In this document: positions 13,120-23,409 of the stretch, one piece after another
Layout: each line of letters begins with the position of its first letter
Position numbering within the stretch: position 1 is the stretch's first letter
Origin: Lycium barbarum
Taxonomy: Eukaryota; Streptophyta; Magnoliopsida; Solanales; Solanaceae
Direction: 5' to 3'
Length of the DNA stretch: 64,000 nt
NCBI RefSeq assembly: GCF_019175385.1
Contig: NC_083345.1
Location: 5,867,205-5,931,204 of the forward strand
The notes under the pieces: generated by a model
Database searches by the model: none
Told to the model about the DNA's origin: nothing
The model's input: the letters and a program-made list of their open reading frames with translations, nothing else
Position numbers and translations under genes: made by a program

Positions 13120-16100
13120 TGTAATGAATAAGGCCATATTTGGACCTTACTTGATATGAATGTGTCGGTTATGAATACGTTGGTGTGGAATTACGAGAGG
13201 AGGCCAAGGGCAAAATTGGAATTTTGGAAAACTTGCCTCATGAAATACAAAATCTAGCCAATTGGACTCAAAAAAAAAAAAAGTGAGGCCCAAATTCAAG
13301 AGGCCCAACCGGCCATATAGTGCCCAAGTCCATGGAATTAACTAATTTCCATGTGACAAAATTATTATATAAGTTGTCTTGATCCTATAGAAGCTTCAAG
13401 TAAAATCAAGAAAAACAAAGCAAGAAAAAAAAAAAGAAGAGGGTTCGGGTAAGAGAAAGAGAGAAGAGAAAAAGAAAGAAAAATTCTTGGAGCCAATTCC
13501 TTTGGTTCAAAAATTCATTTCTTGTGGGGTTATTACCAAGCTCAAGATTCTCTACAACTTGGTATAATTATTTTGGCCAAAAGGTGACTTTGGTGGCTAG
13601 TGAAGAACTTGAGGAAAAGGTATGAATTAATTCATTTTCTTATGTTATGAAGTTTGGTTTATGTTGTAATATGTAGAATTGAGTAGAGTGTATGAAAATA
13701 TGGAAGTTTGTAAAGTGGGTATGTTGTTTGGAAGTTGGCCGTGTGTATGCATATGTTGCATGTATATAATGACTTGAATTCATGTTGGAATCTAGTTGTG
13801 ATTATGGTAGAAATTGTATTGGAAGTGAAAGTTGAATGAATTAGTAGAAGTTGGAAAAAATAGGTTATGGCCGTGTGATGCTATGGTGATGATGGAATGT
13901 GAATTAAATTCCGTTAGTATGTTAATTGTGTTATTGTGAAAGGAATGGAAGAAAAATGGCTTTTGTTGGTATGGAAAAATGGTTGCTAAGTTGTTGTAGG
14001 AAAACATGCAAGTTTATTGTAATTATGTAAATGTGGAAATGAAAGTAGGAAGATGCAAATTATGATTATCATTGATGAAGTTGGAAGATAGAAATATGTC
14101 ATGAACATGTTTGCTAAAAGATTGGAAGTTGTGGGCGAATTATGCCCTTGGTAGGAAACTTGTATATCGTGTATACTTTATGTATATTTGGTGAAAACGA
14201 TATGATATGTCTCCGAATTATGTTGTAATGATCTTGATGAGTGATAAATTTGAAAATGGTAAGATTGGTTTGGAAATGTAAGGTCGGAATGAAAGATGTT
14301 ATGTTATGCCGGAAAGATGGCTAGTTATGCCATATTATGTGTTTTGTAATGCTTGTTGTTGTTATTGATGTTGTTGTTGGGTTGCTGTGTTGATATATTA
14401 AGCCGAGCTAAGTCTCGGGGATGTCATATATATAGGGAAAATGCTGCCGAAATTTCGGTAGGCAATTATGTGATTAAGTATGGAATCTTAAAGGCTTGAA
14501 TTGACAATTGGTAAACTTGACCATTTGTAGATTCTGGACGAAATTGGAAGTGAAGCTAAGCGAGTATAAGGCGCAATTGAGGTATGTAAAGCCTACCCCT
14601 TCGCTCTCAGGCATGTTCTGAACATAATAGGCTCGGCCGCGAGCCTTAAATACGACTTCGTTCCCCGGAATTCGAGATGGAAATCCGCTCCAATTCCTTC
14701 AGTGAGATTGAATCACTTTTCTTATAACTTGTCCCTAAAGTGAACTTTTGTATGAAACTTTCCTAAACGGAGTCGGAATACTTCCAAATGATTGTGGACG
14801 ACCTTATAAGGTCTATTATCAGTAATTTACGTATGTCGCCTCAAGTTGGTCCGAGGTGGGCCCACAAGGCCCCGACACTTTTTGTATGACCTAAATTGCC
14901 CTATTTCTGTCCGTTTCTCATAGGCAACATCTGGACTATTATTCTGATCATGATATGACTACTTTTTATATAAATTTTACAAAATGGCTTTGACATTTGA
15001 AAATCTGATTCTGGTAATAATATGTCGTGCCTTCCCAAGCAGGATATAGGCGCATATTATGAACGCTATCCGAATACTCTGGTTTGACTCGCCATTTGGC
15101 CTACTTCAGTTTGATTGAGTCCGTATAACGATCTGTATGTATGTGGTTTCTCATTAATTTATTCGTGGATGTCTCAATGCTTCCTTTCACCGGATCCCGG
15201 GCTGGTTTATATCGTGCGGATGGGCCGCCGAGTCCCTTGTCGGGGGCCGGGTCCCATGTATGAATTTCGAAGTATGATGTGTCCGGTTCTGGGGTACAGT
15301 GGTATATGTCCGTCCCCGGTTACCGTGTATATGTTACGAAGTATGATGTGTCCAGTTTCCCGGCGTGTGATCTGTCCCCGGGGTTACCGTGGTTATGATA
15401 TGATGTGTTATGTGACGGAGATGTTCGAAGATATGAAATCTTCTGAAATATGATATGTTGTGGCGCCAAAGGCAGGAGTGGCGACCACGTTCCTGTGCCC
15501 TATTATGATTCTGTCTGTCCGTATGGATTCTGATTCTGTCTGTCCGTATGGATTCTGATTCTGTCTGTCCGTATGGATTCTGATGCTGTCTGTCCGTATG
15601 GATTATTATTCTGTCTGTCCGTATGGATTATGATTCCGTCTGTCCGTATGGATTGTGATTCTGCCCGTCCGTCTGGACCATAATTCTGTCCGTCTGTTTG
15701 ATTTATGGTTCTGTCCGCTATATTTCTGTGCTTCCGGTTCAGACTATGATTATGTTTGTTATGTTTCTGCTTTACATACTCGGTACATTTTTCGTACTGA
15801 CCCCCGGTTTTTCGGGGGCTGCGTTACATGCCCGCAGGTACGGACGCACCTGGAGACACGCCGCTAGTCTAGGGCTCAGATTCTGCTATTTTGAAGAGCT
15901 CCTTTGATCCGGAGCGAGTACTTTTGGTATATAACTTCCGACATCTGTATATTCTGTATGTATGGTAATTTGGGGTACGGCGGGGCCCTGTCCCGCCATC
16001 TGATTCTGTATGTCTGTTAGAGGCCTGTAGATATGTATGTGGGTTACGGGTTGCTACTGTTCGGGTAGGTACGTACGATTTTACGACTCTGTCTGTTATG

Positions 16101-16328
16101 TTAGCCTTATCGGCTTATATGTAAATTTCAGTATGTTTAGATATGTGTATGTTATAGTATCTGTATTGGCCCAGATCTGTGATCACTTATTATGGGTTCT
16201 CCGCCTGATTCGCCATTTGTAAACACCTAATTTGAAAATTTCTGCATGGTACGCCAATTCTGTTAAGTAGGTACGTATGGGTATCCAGTTAGGATACCAG
16301 TCGCGGCCCACTGGGTTGGGTCGTGACA
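13120..16328 (+). mobile_element. Solo LTR of a Ty3-type retrotransposon inside the transposase gene
   Basis: The transposase reading frame is interrupted between about 13118 and 16329. The inserted DNA ends in CCACTGGGTTGGGTCGTGACA-type sequence, a familiar LTR 3' terminus, and carries no gag or pol. A TATA-like TATATAAG lies at 13366-13373, followed by a long purine-rich stretch (13390-13480), as in an LTR promoter and leader. The long size (about 3.2 kb) resembles Tekay/Del-type LTRs, but I cannot confirm the family. The right end is clear; the left end is placed by where the transposase frame stops matching (TGTAATG at 13120 is one candidate). No matching 5-bp target duplication was found. 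Apart from tandem repeats nothing else is seen in it; the small reading frames at 15115-16222 are translations of LTR sequence. Confidence 0.7.
15511..15710. repeat. 25-bp tandem repeat in the solo LTR
   Basis: The unit CTGTCTGTCCGTATGGATTC plus five bases recurs at 15511, 15536, 15561, 15586, 15611 and 15636, an exact 25-bp spacing, with decaying copies to about 15710. It gives about eight copies in all, with single-base variants. Confidence 0.9.
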
Positions 16329-16819
16329 ATTTGATCGACAAAAACTCCTTTCGCTTCCGGTTTCGAAATTACCAAATTGTTATCATTCCCAAACAAAACA
16401 ACAGCCTTTCCTGTAGAATCACAAACTTTCATACCATCTCGATTCTCGCTATATCCAATTTGCAGCACATCATCTCTAATAATACGATTACCAGTTGCAT
16501 CATCCTCAACATCAAAATCATGAATACTAACGCACATTGGATACATCCCCAAAACTTTGCTTTCTCTCTTAAGCTCAACGTACACACGAACTCCCATATC
16601 GTTGTGTATTTCAATTGGTTGAAAATCGCCTTCAACAGTATATTTTATTGAAATAGTTTTCCTAACAGTATCCACGCCTAATTGATTTGTAATCGTAGAA
16701 ACTAACTAATCGTAATTGCAATTACCGATGAATACAATAACATCAGTTTTGTAATTCACAAAACAGTTCTGATCGTTCCAAAAACCAGAATGACGGATCA
16801 ACGCAGTTACGCTTGTCAT

Positions 16820-17379
16820 TATCCTGTTGTTTTCGAATACAACAATGTGTTATATTCAATTTAGCTGAAATAATAATATTTTGAATCTATGAATCTGAGT
16901 TTTCGTATATTCAAAATTTCAGAAAAGACGAACAAAAAAAATGTTTGCAGTGAAAAAATTGTTACCTCAATTATGAACTCAACCTGATGAAATCAAATAT
17001 ATATTCGTCGTGATAATCAAGCTCTGTTCACTGGTTTGATATTGTTATTTTTCAAAGATTTTTGATGAACTAGTTTTTGAACCTTTTTATTTTTGGTTAA
17101 AAATATGATTGTACTTTTTGAATTCAATTTTTTTTTAATTTGTTAGCTGTTTGAATGAGATATGGAATCAGATATGGAATGGGAGGATAGTTGCGTGAAT
17201 CTGGGAACAATAGAACCGATTATAATTTAAATTGGAACAGATTTTGTTTCCATAAATATAGCACCTTCAGTTAGCCTAGCGTATGTATTTCCGCTATATT
17301 TATACTATATTTTGGTATACCCGACTACTAGCTAAATATAGAGTCATCTAGCTACGAATTGTAAATATAGAATATGTAG
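16820..17379. other. MULE subterminal region upstream of the transposase start
   Basis: This stretch is the presumptive promoter and terminal region of the transposase gene. It is AT-rich with TATATTT-like motifs at 17280-17370 similar to those near the other end (about 4215-4250). No clear long terminal inverted repeat was identified. Confidence 0.45.
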
Positions 17380-18490
17380 TTATAGGTTGTTAGAAGGAGC
17401 TAAAAGGTAGCTGCTTGTGAAAATTTTACTTAATTGTTTCTGTTTCAATTTTGGGTAGATCATCAAAAACTTGCTCTTGATGAACTCTTTTGCTTCTTTC
17501 ATCACTAGATTCATCTTCAATATCTTCAAACAATTTTTCTTGTGTGATAATGGCAACCACTTATATTCCTTTTTCAATCGTCCCACCTTTTATAGACCAA
17601 TCATGTATATTACATATTTGATTACTTAAAAAACTAGTAGCCTCTACCGAAAGAGCATCACTCTCAATCAAATTATCCTTTTTAGCTATCCCAAAAATCA
17701 TCGATAAATCAATTTGAACATTATTAAATTCTGCTTTGCAATCCAAAACATCTATACCACAGCAAAAATAACCTCTATCTTCTCTTCTTTTCTCCACTAT
17801 TTTTGAATTCTAGCTTTCTTCATTTATTTCTCCCAGATTCGATGGCTCTTCTTTATCTTTTGGTTGATAATCCTTTGTTTGCAGTGCCTCCTCCACTATC
17901 TCATATGTTCATTGATTCAGGGACATCTCATAGGTCACCAATTCATCTTCTAGATCATCAAGTCTCAAAGTATTAAGATCTTGGGTAGCTTCAAGAACTG
18001 TTTTTTTTTTTTGTGTGTGTGAAACTCTAATCTTAGAGACTGCAATATCTTTTCAAGAACTTTAACTTCCTCCAATACTTCTCCATTGGTCTTCATATTA
18101 TTGATAATTTTTGTAATTCTTGTAAAATATTCTTTGACAGATTCCGTTGGTTTCATTTGGGCCAACTCATACGGTCTCCAAAGCTCTTGAAGTTTCTCTC
18201 TCTTCACGTCTTCAGCACATCTGTGTGATTTCACCAAAATTGTCCAAACCTCTTTTGCTGATTTTGCATGCAAATATTAGTTATATACATGCAATTCGAC
18301 CTTGCTTTCAAGGTAGAACTTACTCTATAATCCAATTGTTTATTTTTTTTCAATTGTTTAGCTACTTCAACAGTTAATGTTGTACCTTCTGGGGCTTTCA
18401 CGAACCGTTTATCAATAATGGATCACAGTCCAGCAACTTTGAAAAAAATCTTCATCTTTTGATACTAACTGTGAAAATTATTTTTTACCA
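17380..18490 (-). pseudogene. Copia gag remnant (UBN2-type)
   Basis: Minus-strand frames give a gag protein of the copia UBN2/'retrotran_gag' type: SAKEVWTILVKSHRCAEDVK, LQELWRPYELAQMKPTESVK and EYFTRITKIINNMK are diagnostic pieces (frame 18273-17965). Upstream, a degenerate MDISYLPNCHFFVFDGK-like start lies near 18540 and the following frame has several stops. Downstream frames (17797-17561 and 17586-17380) are acidic/basic gag tail sequence, ending near a DLPKIETETIK-like segment. Multiple frameshifts make it non-functional. It lies between the primer binding site and the nested MULE, as expected for gag. Confidence 0.7.
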
Positions 18491-18554
18491 TCAAACACAA
18501 AAAAGTGACAATTTGGTAAATATGAAATATCCATATTTTTTTGATATATATATC

Positions 18555-18640
18555 GGATCTCACATGATTCTTTGATCGTATCTCACACATGCTTTGATCG
18601 AATCTCACACAGGCTTTGATCTGATCTCACACAGGCTCTG
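18555..18640. repeat. Short tandem repeat next to the primer binding site
   Basis: The motif ATCTCACA(C)AGGCTTTGATC recurs about four times with a spacing near 23-28 bp, ending at the primer binding site. It lies in the copia leader. Confidence 0.7.
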
Positions 18641-18645
18641 ATACC
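18633..18645 (-). other. Primer binding site (initiator Met-tRNA) of the copia element
   Basis: The minus strand reads TGGTATCAGAGCC just after the LTR end CCTTCA and two spacer-like bases. This is the classical plant Met-tRNA primer binding site of copia elements. Confidence 0.85.
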
Positions 18646-18649
18646 AATT

Positions 18650-18682
18650 TGAAGGAAACAAAAATACTCAAAGGAGTATATA
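18650..18682 (-). repeat. Truncated 5' LTR stub of the copia element
   Basis: About 30 bp match the end of the LTR at 3365 (TGAAGGAAAYAAAAATACTC), then the similarity stops abruptly. The rest of the 5' LTR is missing or replaced by MITE-like sequence. Confidence 0.7.
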
Positions 18683-19080
18683 TGAATCACTTTTTTAATG
18701 ACCGGGATATCTGCTCTAAATCACAAACTTGAGGGGTATATTTGAACCTTTTCCCTATTAAAAAATAATAATAGTGGAATCCACATTTTGAGTTGTAATT
18801 TTTTTTTTTAAATGAAAAAGGGTCGAAATGCCCTTACTCATAGAAATGGTTAAAAAATGTCCTTCCACTTATTGGATAAGAAATATCCTTAAAGTCACAC
18901 AAATACAACTTTTTCAAATGGTAATTAAAAAGATTACAACTACTTTAAAAAAATTACAAAATACAACTAATTCAAAATTTTAACTTTTTAATTACAAATA
19001 TACAACTTTTTACATTCCTAAAATATCAATAATACTTAATTTTAAGAGTTACTACCGTTAATGTATATCCCTTTTTTACT
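18683..19080. repeat. Remnant of the inverted-repeat MITE family also seen at 21.7-24.0 kb
   Basis: The motifs AAAAAATAATAATAGTGGAA (18758 region), GTCGAAATGCCCTTA and TGTCCTTCCACTTATTGGAT recur in related form at about 21860-22070 and, inverted, at 23890-23990. This marks a shared repeat family. No complete second arm is present here, so it is called a partial copy. Confidence 0.55.
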
Positions 19081-19099
19081 TTCTCTTTCTTTCAAAATC

Positions 19100-19137
19100 A
19101 TCCCCCCCCCCCCCCCCCCCCCCCCACACACACACAC
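19100..19137. repeat. Homopolymer C run followed by (CA)n
   Basis: A run of about 25 C residues is followed by a short CA repeat. Length may vary or be misassembled. Confidence 0.9.
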
Positions 19138-19637
19138 CAAAACCACCTCCCAAAAAAAATGTATAAAAAGGGCATAAGAGATAATGTAGTTATGCAAACA
19201 AACAAAACATAATCAATTTCAAATCCCATGCTCCATCTACTGTTTTAAAAAGATTTTTTTTTCTTGCGTTTCCTCCTCTTTATTTTATTTTTTATTTTCA
19301 CTTGATGACTGATGCCATTGTTTTTTGTGTGACTAAAATAAATTATTTGAATATATTAATATTAAGAAAAGTACACGAAAAGATATCGTATATTGTATAA
19401 CAAAAATACATTAAAATATACCTAAAAAAGTAGATGGTATATTCAAATTGGTAAATTTAACTAAAAAGATAATAACAAAATATATGTGGATACAACAGTA
19501 GAAATTAGTATATCTAAGTTTATATATTATAGTATATAATATTACAATATACTTAATATATGAATATATTACTTTACGTGCCAACCAATTGTTCTCTACA
19601 ATAACATATATAGTAACAATATACGATAAATAGATAG

Positions 19638-19642
<5 letters not shown>

Positions 19643-19705
<63 letters not shown>
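19643..19705. repeat. (TA)n microsatellite
   Basis: About 30 uninterrupted TA units sit in an AT-rich stretch without genes (19140-20235) in which I recognise nothing else. Confidence 0.95.
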
Positions 19706-20244
19706 CATATACTACAGTAATATACTTGTTCATGAATTAGTTTTTTTTGTTAAAATTCGTGAATTAGCTTGCTAGTAGATTGTGCTGGAGCTTGTTTAGG
19801 TCAGCACTTAATTATTGTGTTTTATACGCATTTAATTATGTTATCATTAATATAGGGAATCTCCTTATTTTTAAATTTTTATTCATAGCAATAATCTCCT
19901 TGTTTTTAGCTTTAAGTTGCACAATTTGTAATATCTAAATTAATTGTAGATTATATAATTAACTCTTATATATCTTATATTTATGAAAGTTCTCCCAAAG
20001 TTGTTTCAATATATTTTTTTTAGAAAAATAAAAAAATGGCTAATTCATGAGTGCTTTTTATAGTTTATCATAGTGTTTCAATTAGCATTGTGTTAACTAT
20101 GTTTGTTTACCATATGATGCAGGAATTATGCGTATGCGCTAGTAATCCACTATCTATAATGCCGTAGCCTATCATGAAAGTTAACATAAAATATGTCCTG
20201 TCACTAAAAAAGGGTGGCTCCACCGCAACTGATTAATTACTTTA

Positions 20245-21234
20245 AGGAAAGGGCCTTATTTACTATATTTACCTCCTGTTATACTATCAACACAAATTTA
20301 TCCCTATCATTACATAATTTGTGGTCTAACATTTGAATGTGATGGGCTCCACATGACATGCCACCTACCAACCTCTCTCTTTCATTTCTTTCTTTCACCT
20401 TCAACCAAATCCACCTTCCTACCGTTACATAACTTCAATGGTGAACTTAACTGGACCATTTCGGCCTTCCAAATCATCTACCACAAACTCCACCTTATAA
20501 GGCAAATTAGCTGATATTTGTTTTCTATCTAAATTCAATTCTTGAATTTTGGTACATGATACACTTTCAATGGAACTGTAACCTTAACCTTAGAAATAAC
20601 TTTCCCAATTGCCACAGTATCTTTTTCATCAACTCCTTCATCTAAAGGGTTATCAACTGTAATGGACCTTGAAATGAAATACCCACTTCTTTTTTTAGGG
20701 GTTCTTGATTTGGGTAAATGAGTTAGGAGTTAAGATGTTTTTGGATTTGGATTTGGGTATGTTAAGAATTGATGATGATGAGAAGAAAGCTGGACTAGAA
20801 GAAGACATGGTGGTTTTTTAAAAATAAATTTCTTGATGGGGTTTTTGTGGTCAGAGATTTGAGATTTTTGTGGTGATGGTAATTTAAGATTGAATTTTTC
20901 TTGACATTTCCTTTAGAAAACAAAATTACAAAGAAACAGATCTTAACATCAATAAGAAAAGGGCTTACAACTTTAATGGTGGTTTGAGGTGACTTTGGTT
21001 GGAGTTGGAAGAAAAAAATGAAGAGAGAGAGAGTGGCGAGGTGGCATGTCATGTGGCGCTACCTCATTCAAATGTTAAGCTACATGGAATTCTAATAGCA
21101 ATATGGAGCACAGTTAAAAATAGAGGTAAATATTGCAAGTTATGCAATGATAAGAGTAAATTTGTGCTAATAATATAACCGGAATAAATATAAACTATTT
21201 TTAATGATAAAGGAGTAAATCAGGCTCTTTTTCC
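20245..21234. mobile_element. Pack-MULE: Mutator-type element with captured gene fragment
   Basis: The left arm (20245 to about 20430) and right arm (about 20980-21234) are long, imperfect inverted repeats. The left begins AGGAAAGGGCCTTATTTAC and the right, inverted, begins GGAAAAAGAGCCTGATTTAC; both arms contain CCACATGACATGCCACCT. The element is flanked by an identical 9-bp direct repeat ATTACTTTA (20236-20244 and 21235-21243), the size made by Mutator-superfamily transposases. Between the arms lies a minus-strand coding fragment resembling a chloroplast protein. There is no transposase, so it is non-autonomous. Confidence 0.85.
20437..20808 (-). pseudogene. Captured fragment of ferredoxin-thioredoxin reductase, variable subunit
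   Basis: On the minus strand an ATG at 20806-20808 starts MSSSSPAFFSSSSILN, a Ser-rich stretch typical of a chloroplast transit peptide. It runs to a TAA, and after a frameshift the sequence continues with YFISRSITVDNPLDEG and VAIGKVISKVKVTVPLKVYH, then, after another break, KQISANLPYKVEFVVDD and a GRNGPVKFTIE tail. The 'KVTVPLKVYH...ISANLPYKVEF...G.VKF' pattern matches my knowledge of the FTR variable subunit, the SH3-like partner of the catalytic subunit that passes electrons from ferredoxin to thioredoxins in the stroma. About 20 residues in the middle of the domain are missing. It is a broken copy, not a working gene. The identification is from memory of the family and should be checked by protein search. 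Confidence 0.65.
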
Positions 21235-21368
21235 ATTACTTTATGAGGTTTTCCACTGCTTTTTGCCTATATTTACTAGTTCCAATGAATGATGTTGTAC
21301 TTTTCTTCTCGTCTTGTGGACCATAATGAAACGTACTGAGAACACATGTTAATATTATATATATTTAG

Positions 21369-21429
21369 GCCAACACCTTATCAGCTGGAAAAGTTAGATA
21401 AGGAGTCACGAATGCTTTTTGAAACTTTG
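21369..21429 (+). other. Possible orphan exon of an unrecognised gene
   Basis: A stretch encoding PTPYQLEKLDKESRMLFETL looks protein-like in composition. It is preceded by a pyrimidine/AT-rich tract ending in AG and followed by GTATGT, as an internal exon would be. I do not recognise the protein. No neighbouring exon was found, so it may be a stray fragment or chance. Confidence 0.25.
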
Positions 21430-23021
21430 GTATGTCGATATCTTTATTTCTGTTTTTTTTTTTCTCATAAAAAGGAGAGAAAAATTGGCTCCCCCTTTTA
21501 CCCCTTGTGCAGAAGTAATTTAAATTACTTACTTTATTGTTGGAGGTTCTCAAATATAATCATATCAGTGATTCAACACAACAATCTTCACCCTAACAAA
21601 AAAATAAAGCATTAACTGTAAGAGATAGACTTACAAATACGGTGAAGGACTAGAGGTGAACTGTGGTGGAAGTAAGCCTGAAAGTGGAGCGCGGCAAGGC
21701 TTTCTCTTTTATGGTGGGAGAGACTAGTTTGAGGAAAGGTTCAAAATACTCCCTTAAATATGCATTGAATAATTTTGGGCCTTTATGTTTTGCAAAGAGT
21801 TAACACTTTTAATCCTTTTTAAATATTTATCGAACTTTGCTCGTTAGATTTAACGTGATTATATAAAAAATAATAATAGTGGAAATCTATATTTAGAAGT
21901 ATAATTTTTATAATTTCAGCTATTTTATATTTATTTATTGATTGTGATCCAGCTTTTTGAGATGCAATTTTTGCTATTTCTTTTGCGAAAAAGGATAAAA
22001 AACGTCCTTAACGTATTAGAGATAATTAAAAAATATTCTTCTTCCACCCATTGGATTTGAATGCCCTTCCTTCTACCTATTAGGATAAAAAATGCCCTCA
22101 ACGTTAAATTTAAGCCTAAAATTTCCCTTCCTTCCACCTATTAGGATAAAAAATACCCTTAATGTTAATTTTAAGCCTAAAATTACCCTTCATTCCACCT
22201 ATTTGGATAAAAGATGCCCTCAACGTTAAAATCTGAGCCTAAAATTACCCTTCCTTTTAACAAAAGCTTATGTGGAATATATGAATTTTTTAATTAAATA
22301 CGTAACAATATTTTTATTGGTCCACGTGTAATTAGACCCAAATTCATTCACAATTCAATCCATAAACCCTAACTTCATTTTTAAAAAACCCAACACTTCT
22401 TCCTCTTTCATTCAGCATATGACCTAATTACTCAAACATCGGAAGAAACAAATGAAGAATTGACCTGCTTTCTTGTTTCAGCTATTATGGTCTATGAATA
22501 TCATTGTTATCTACGGATTGAAAACTTTACTGTGTTTGGGAAAATACATAAATATGTTTTTATAATCGTCGGAGTAATAAATTTTCATAAGAATAAAACG
22601 AGCTTAAGAGCCACACGTTTAGAAATAGATTTTGGTTAATGAGTTGGATTGTGAATGAATTTGGGTATAACTATAGAGAAAAGACCATAAATAGTCCCTT
22701 ATCTATGGGAGTAGGCCTAAAATGGTCTCTTAACTATACACTTACCGATTTTAGTCCTTTAACTATTTAAAAACTTATCAAATTTGGTCTCCGTCTATTT
22801 TTTTTATACAAACAGCGTTCAAACTCATAAACCTTCGTGAGATTAATCGTTAAACCATTCCTCAAACCTATATTTCTCTCTCCCTGCTTCTTTTTCCTCA
22901 AGTTCCACTTGTTAAAAAAAAAAAAAAAAAAAGAGCATTCTGGCACTGGTGTCGCTCTCTAGTCTCTAAATTTGAAAAGACAAACTCAGGCACAAAATTT
23001 CTGTAACCATTCTTCTCAAAC

Positions 23022-23300
23022 ACTACTAAAAAACTGGTAAAAAATAATGGAAAAAACCGACGGATTCCGTCGGTTTTTTCAATAATTTTTTTAAATCATT
23101 TTTTTTAAGAAAATCGACGGAATGTGTCGGTTATTTTTTGCACAAAAATGTGCAAAAAAATATAATTATTTTCTAAAATAAACCAATGGAGTCCGTTGAT
23201 TTTTTATTTTTTTTAATAAAAAAATCGACGGAGACGGACTCCGTCGGTTTTTAGAGCGAAAAACAGTAAAAATTAAATCAATGTAAGTATATGAACAAAA
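23022..23300 (+). repeat. CACTA-like terminus with palindromic subterminal repeats
   Basis: CACTACTAAAAAACTGG at 23022 looks like the end of a CACTA transposon. It is followed by repeated inverted motifs of the type ACCGACGGA...TCCGTCGGT, as in CACTA subterminal regions; further copies lie at 23410-23480. No second CACTA terminus with a 3-bp duplication was found, so this is a fragment. Confidence 0.45.
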
Positions 23301-23302
23301 AA

Positions 23303-23409
23303 TATCAGTGTTCTAGTGGTAAAGCCCTTTAATGCCAAGGAACATACCCGGGTTCGATTCCAAGGTCTTACATTTCATTCTTTAATTTAAAAAAAAAAAA
23401 AAAAAAAAC
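23303..23409 (+). repeat. SINE-like fragment with RNA polymerase III promoter boxes
   Basis: TAGTGGTAAAG resembles an A box, and GGTTCGATTCC, about 35 bp further on, is a perfect B box. A run of about 22 A residues follows, as in the tail of a tRNA-derived SINE. It does not fold as a complete tRNA. Confidence 0.45.

Larger units (their letters stand above)
10758..16819 (-). pseudogene. MURA-type MULE transposase gene, broken
   Basis: Product type: Mutator-family DDE transposase. The start is taken as ATG at 16817-16819 (MTSVTALIRHSGFW). The N-terminal exon (to about 16329) is cut by a solo LTR and resumes near 13118 with YLEFFEYAKIPDV. Then come the zinc-binding MuDR-type region (LACWSPECK, 12770-12600) and the MULE catalytic domain: first Asp in VVVDGAHLKS (about 12290), second in CVVSDRHES (about 11830), followed by the E-containing helical region. 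The last exon has a SWIM zinc finger (CSC...CSH, about 11140-11080), a PPGRPKKKRD basic stretch and a CCHC knuckle (CGKC...H...C), ending at 10758. Defects: TAG at 16706-16708, TGA at 12731-12733 where Trp is expected, TAA at 12602-12604, and a splice donor reading AT instead of GT at 12212-12213. It faces the peptidase gene tail to tail, about 0.7 kb apart. Confidence 0.85.
4164..17419. mobile_element. Mutator-like element with ULP1 peptidase and transposase genes
   Basis: Two convergent genes lie tail to tail: a DUF1985/ULP1-like peptidase gene on the plus strand (4626-10063) and a MURA-type transposase gene on the minus strand (16819-10758). This pairing is known from plant MULEs such as the Kaonashi/KI group and CUMULE. 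A near-identical short sequence, AAAATTTACTT at 4153-4163 and AAAATTTTACTT at 17420-17431, might be an aged target duplication. I do not find convincing terminal inverted repeats, which fits the non-TIR MULE type but leaves the ends approximate. Both genes are broken, and a solo LTR of about 3.2 kb interrupts the transposase, so the element is dead. Its own length without the LTR is about 10 kb. Confidence 0.75.
3365..18682 (-). mobile_element. Degenerate Ty1/copia retrotransposon, minus strand, split by a nested MULE
   Basis: Reading on the minus strand, the parts come in the right order for a copia element: an LTR remnant (18650 and upward), a Met-tRNA primer binding site (18633-18645), gag remains (about 18490 down to 17380), a gap filled by a Mutator-like element, a short pol remnant (about 4140-3697), a polypurine tract and a 318-bp 3' LTR (3682-3365). 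The LTR ends on both sides share the 3' terminus reading TTTCCTTCA on the minus strand. Protease, integrase and most of reverse transcriptase are missing. The order and shared LTR end are visible in the sequence. That the MULE inserted into it, rather than the two halves being independent, is inference. Confidence 0.7.

Noticed and set aside
13138..16333. ATTTG at 13138-13142 and 16329-16333 as the target duplication of the solo LTR
   Set aside because: The DNA after the left ATTTG does not begin with TG, and joining the transposase there gives the wrong reading frame. Five-base matches are common by chance.
23303..23375. tRNA gene
   Set aside because: Only A-box-like and B-box motifs are present; the arms needed for a cloverleaf are not, and a poly(A) tail follows, so SINE-like is more likely.
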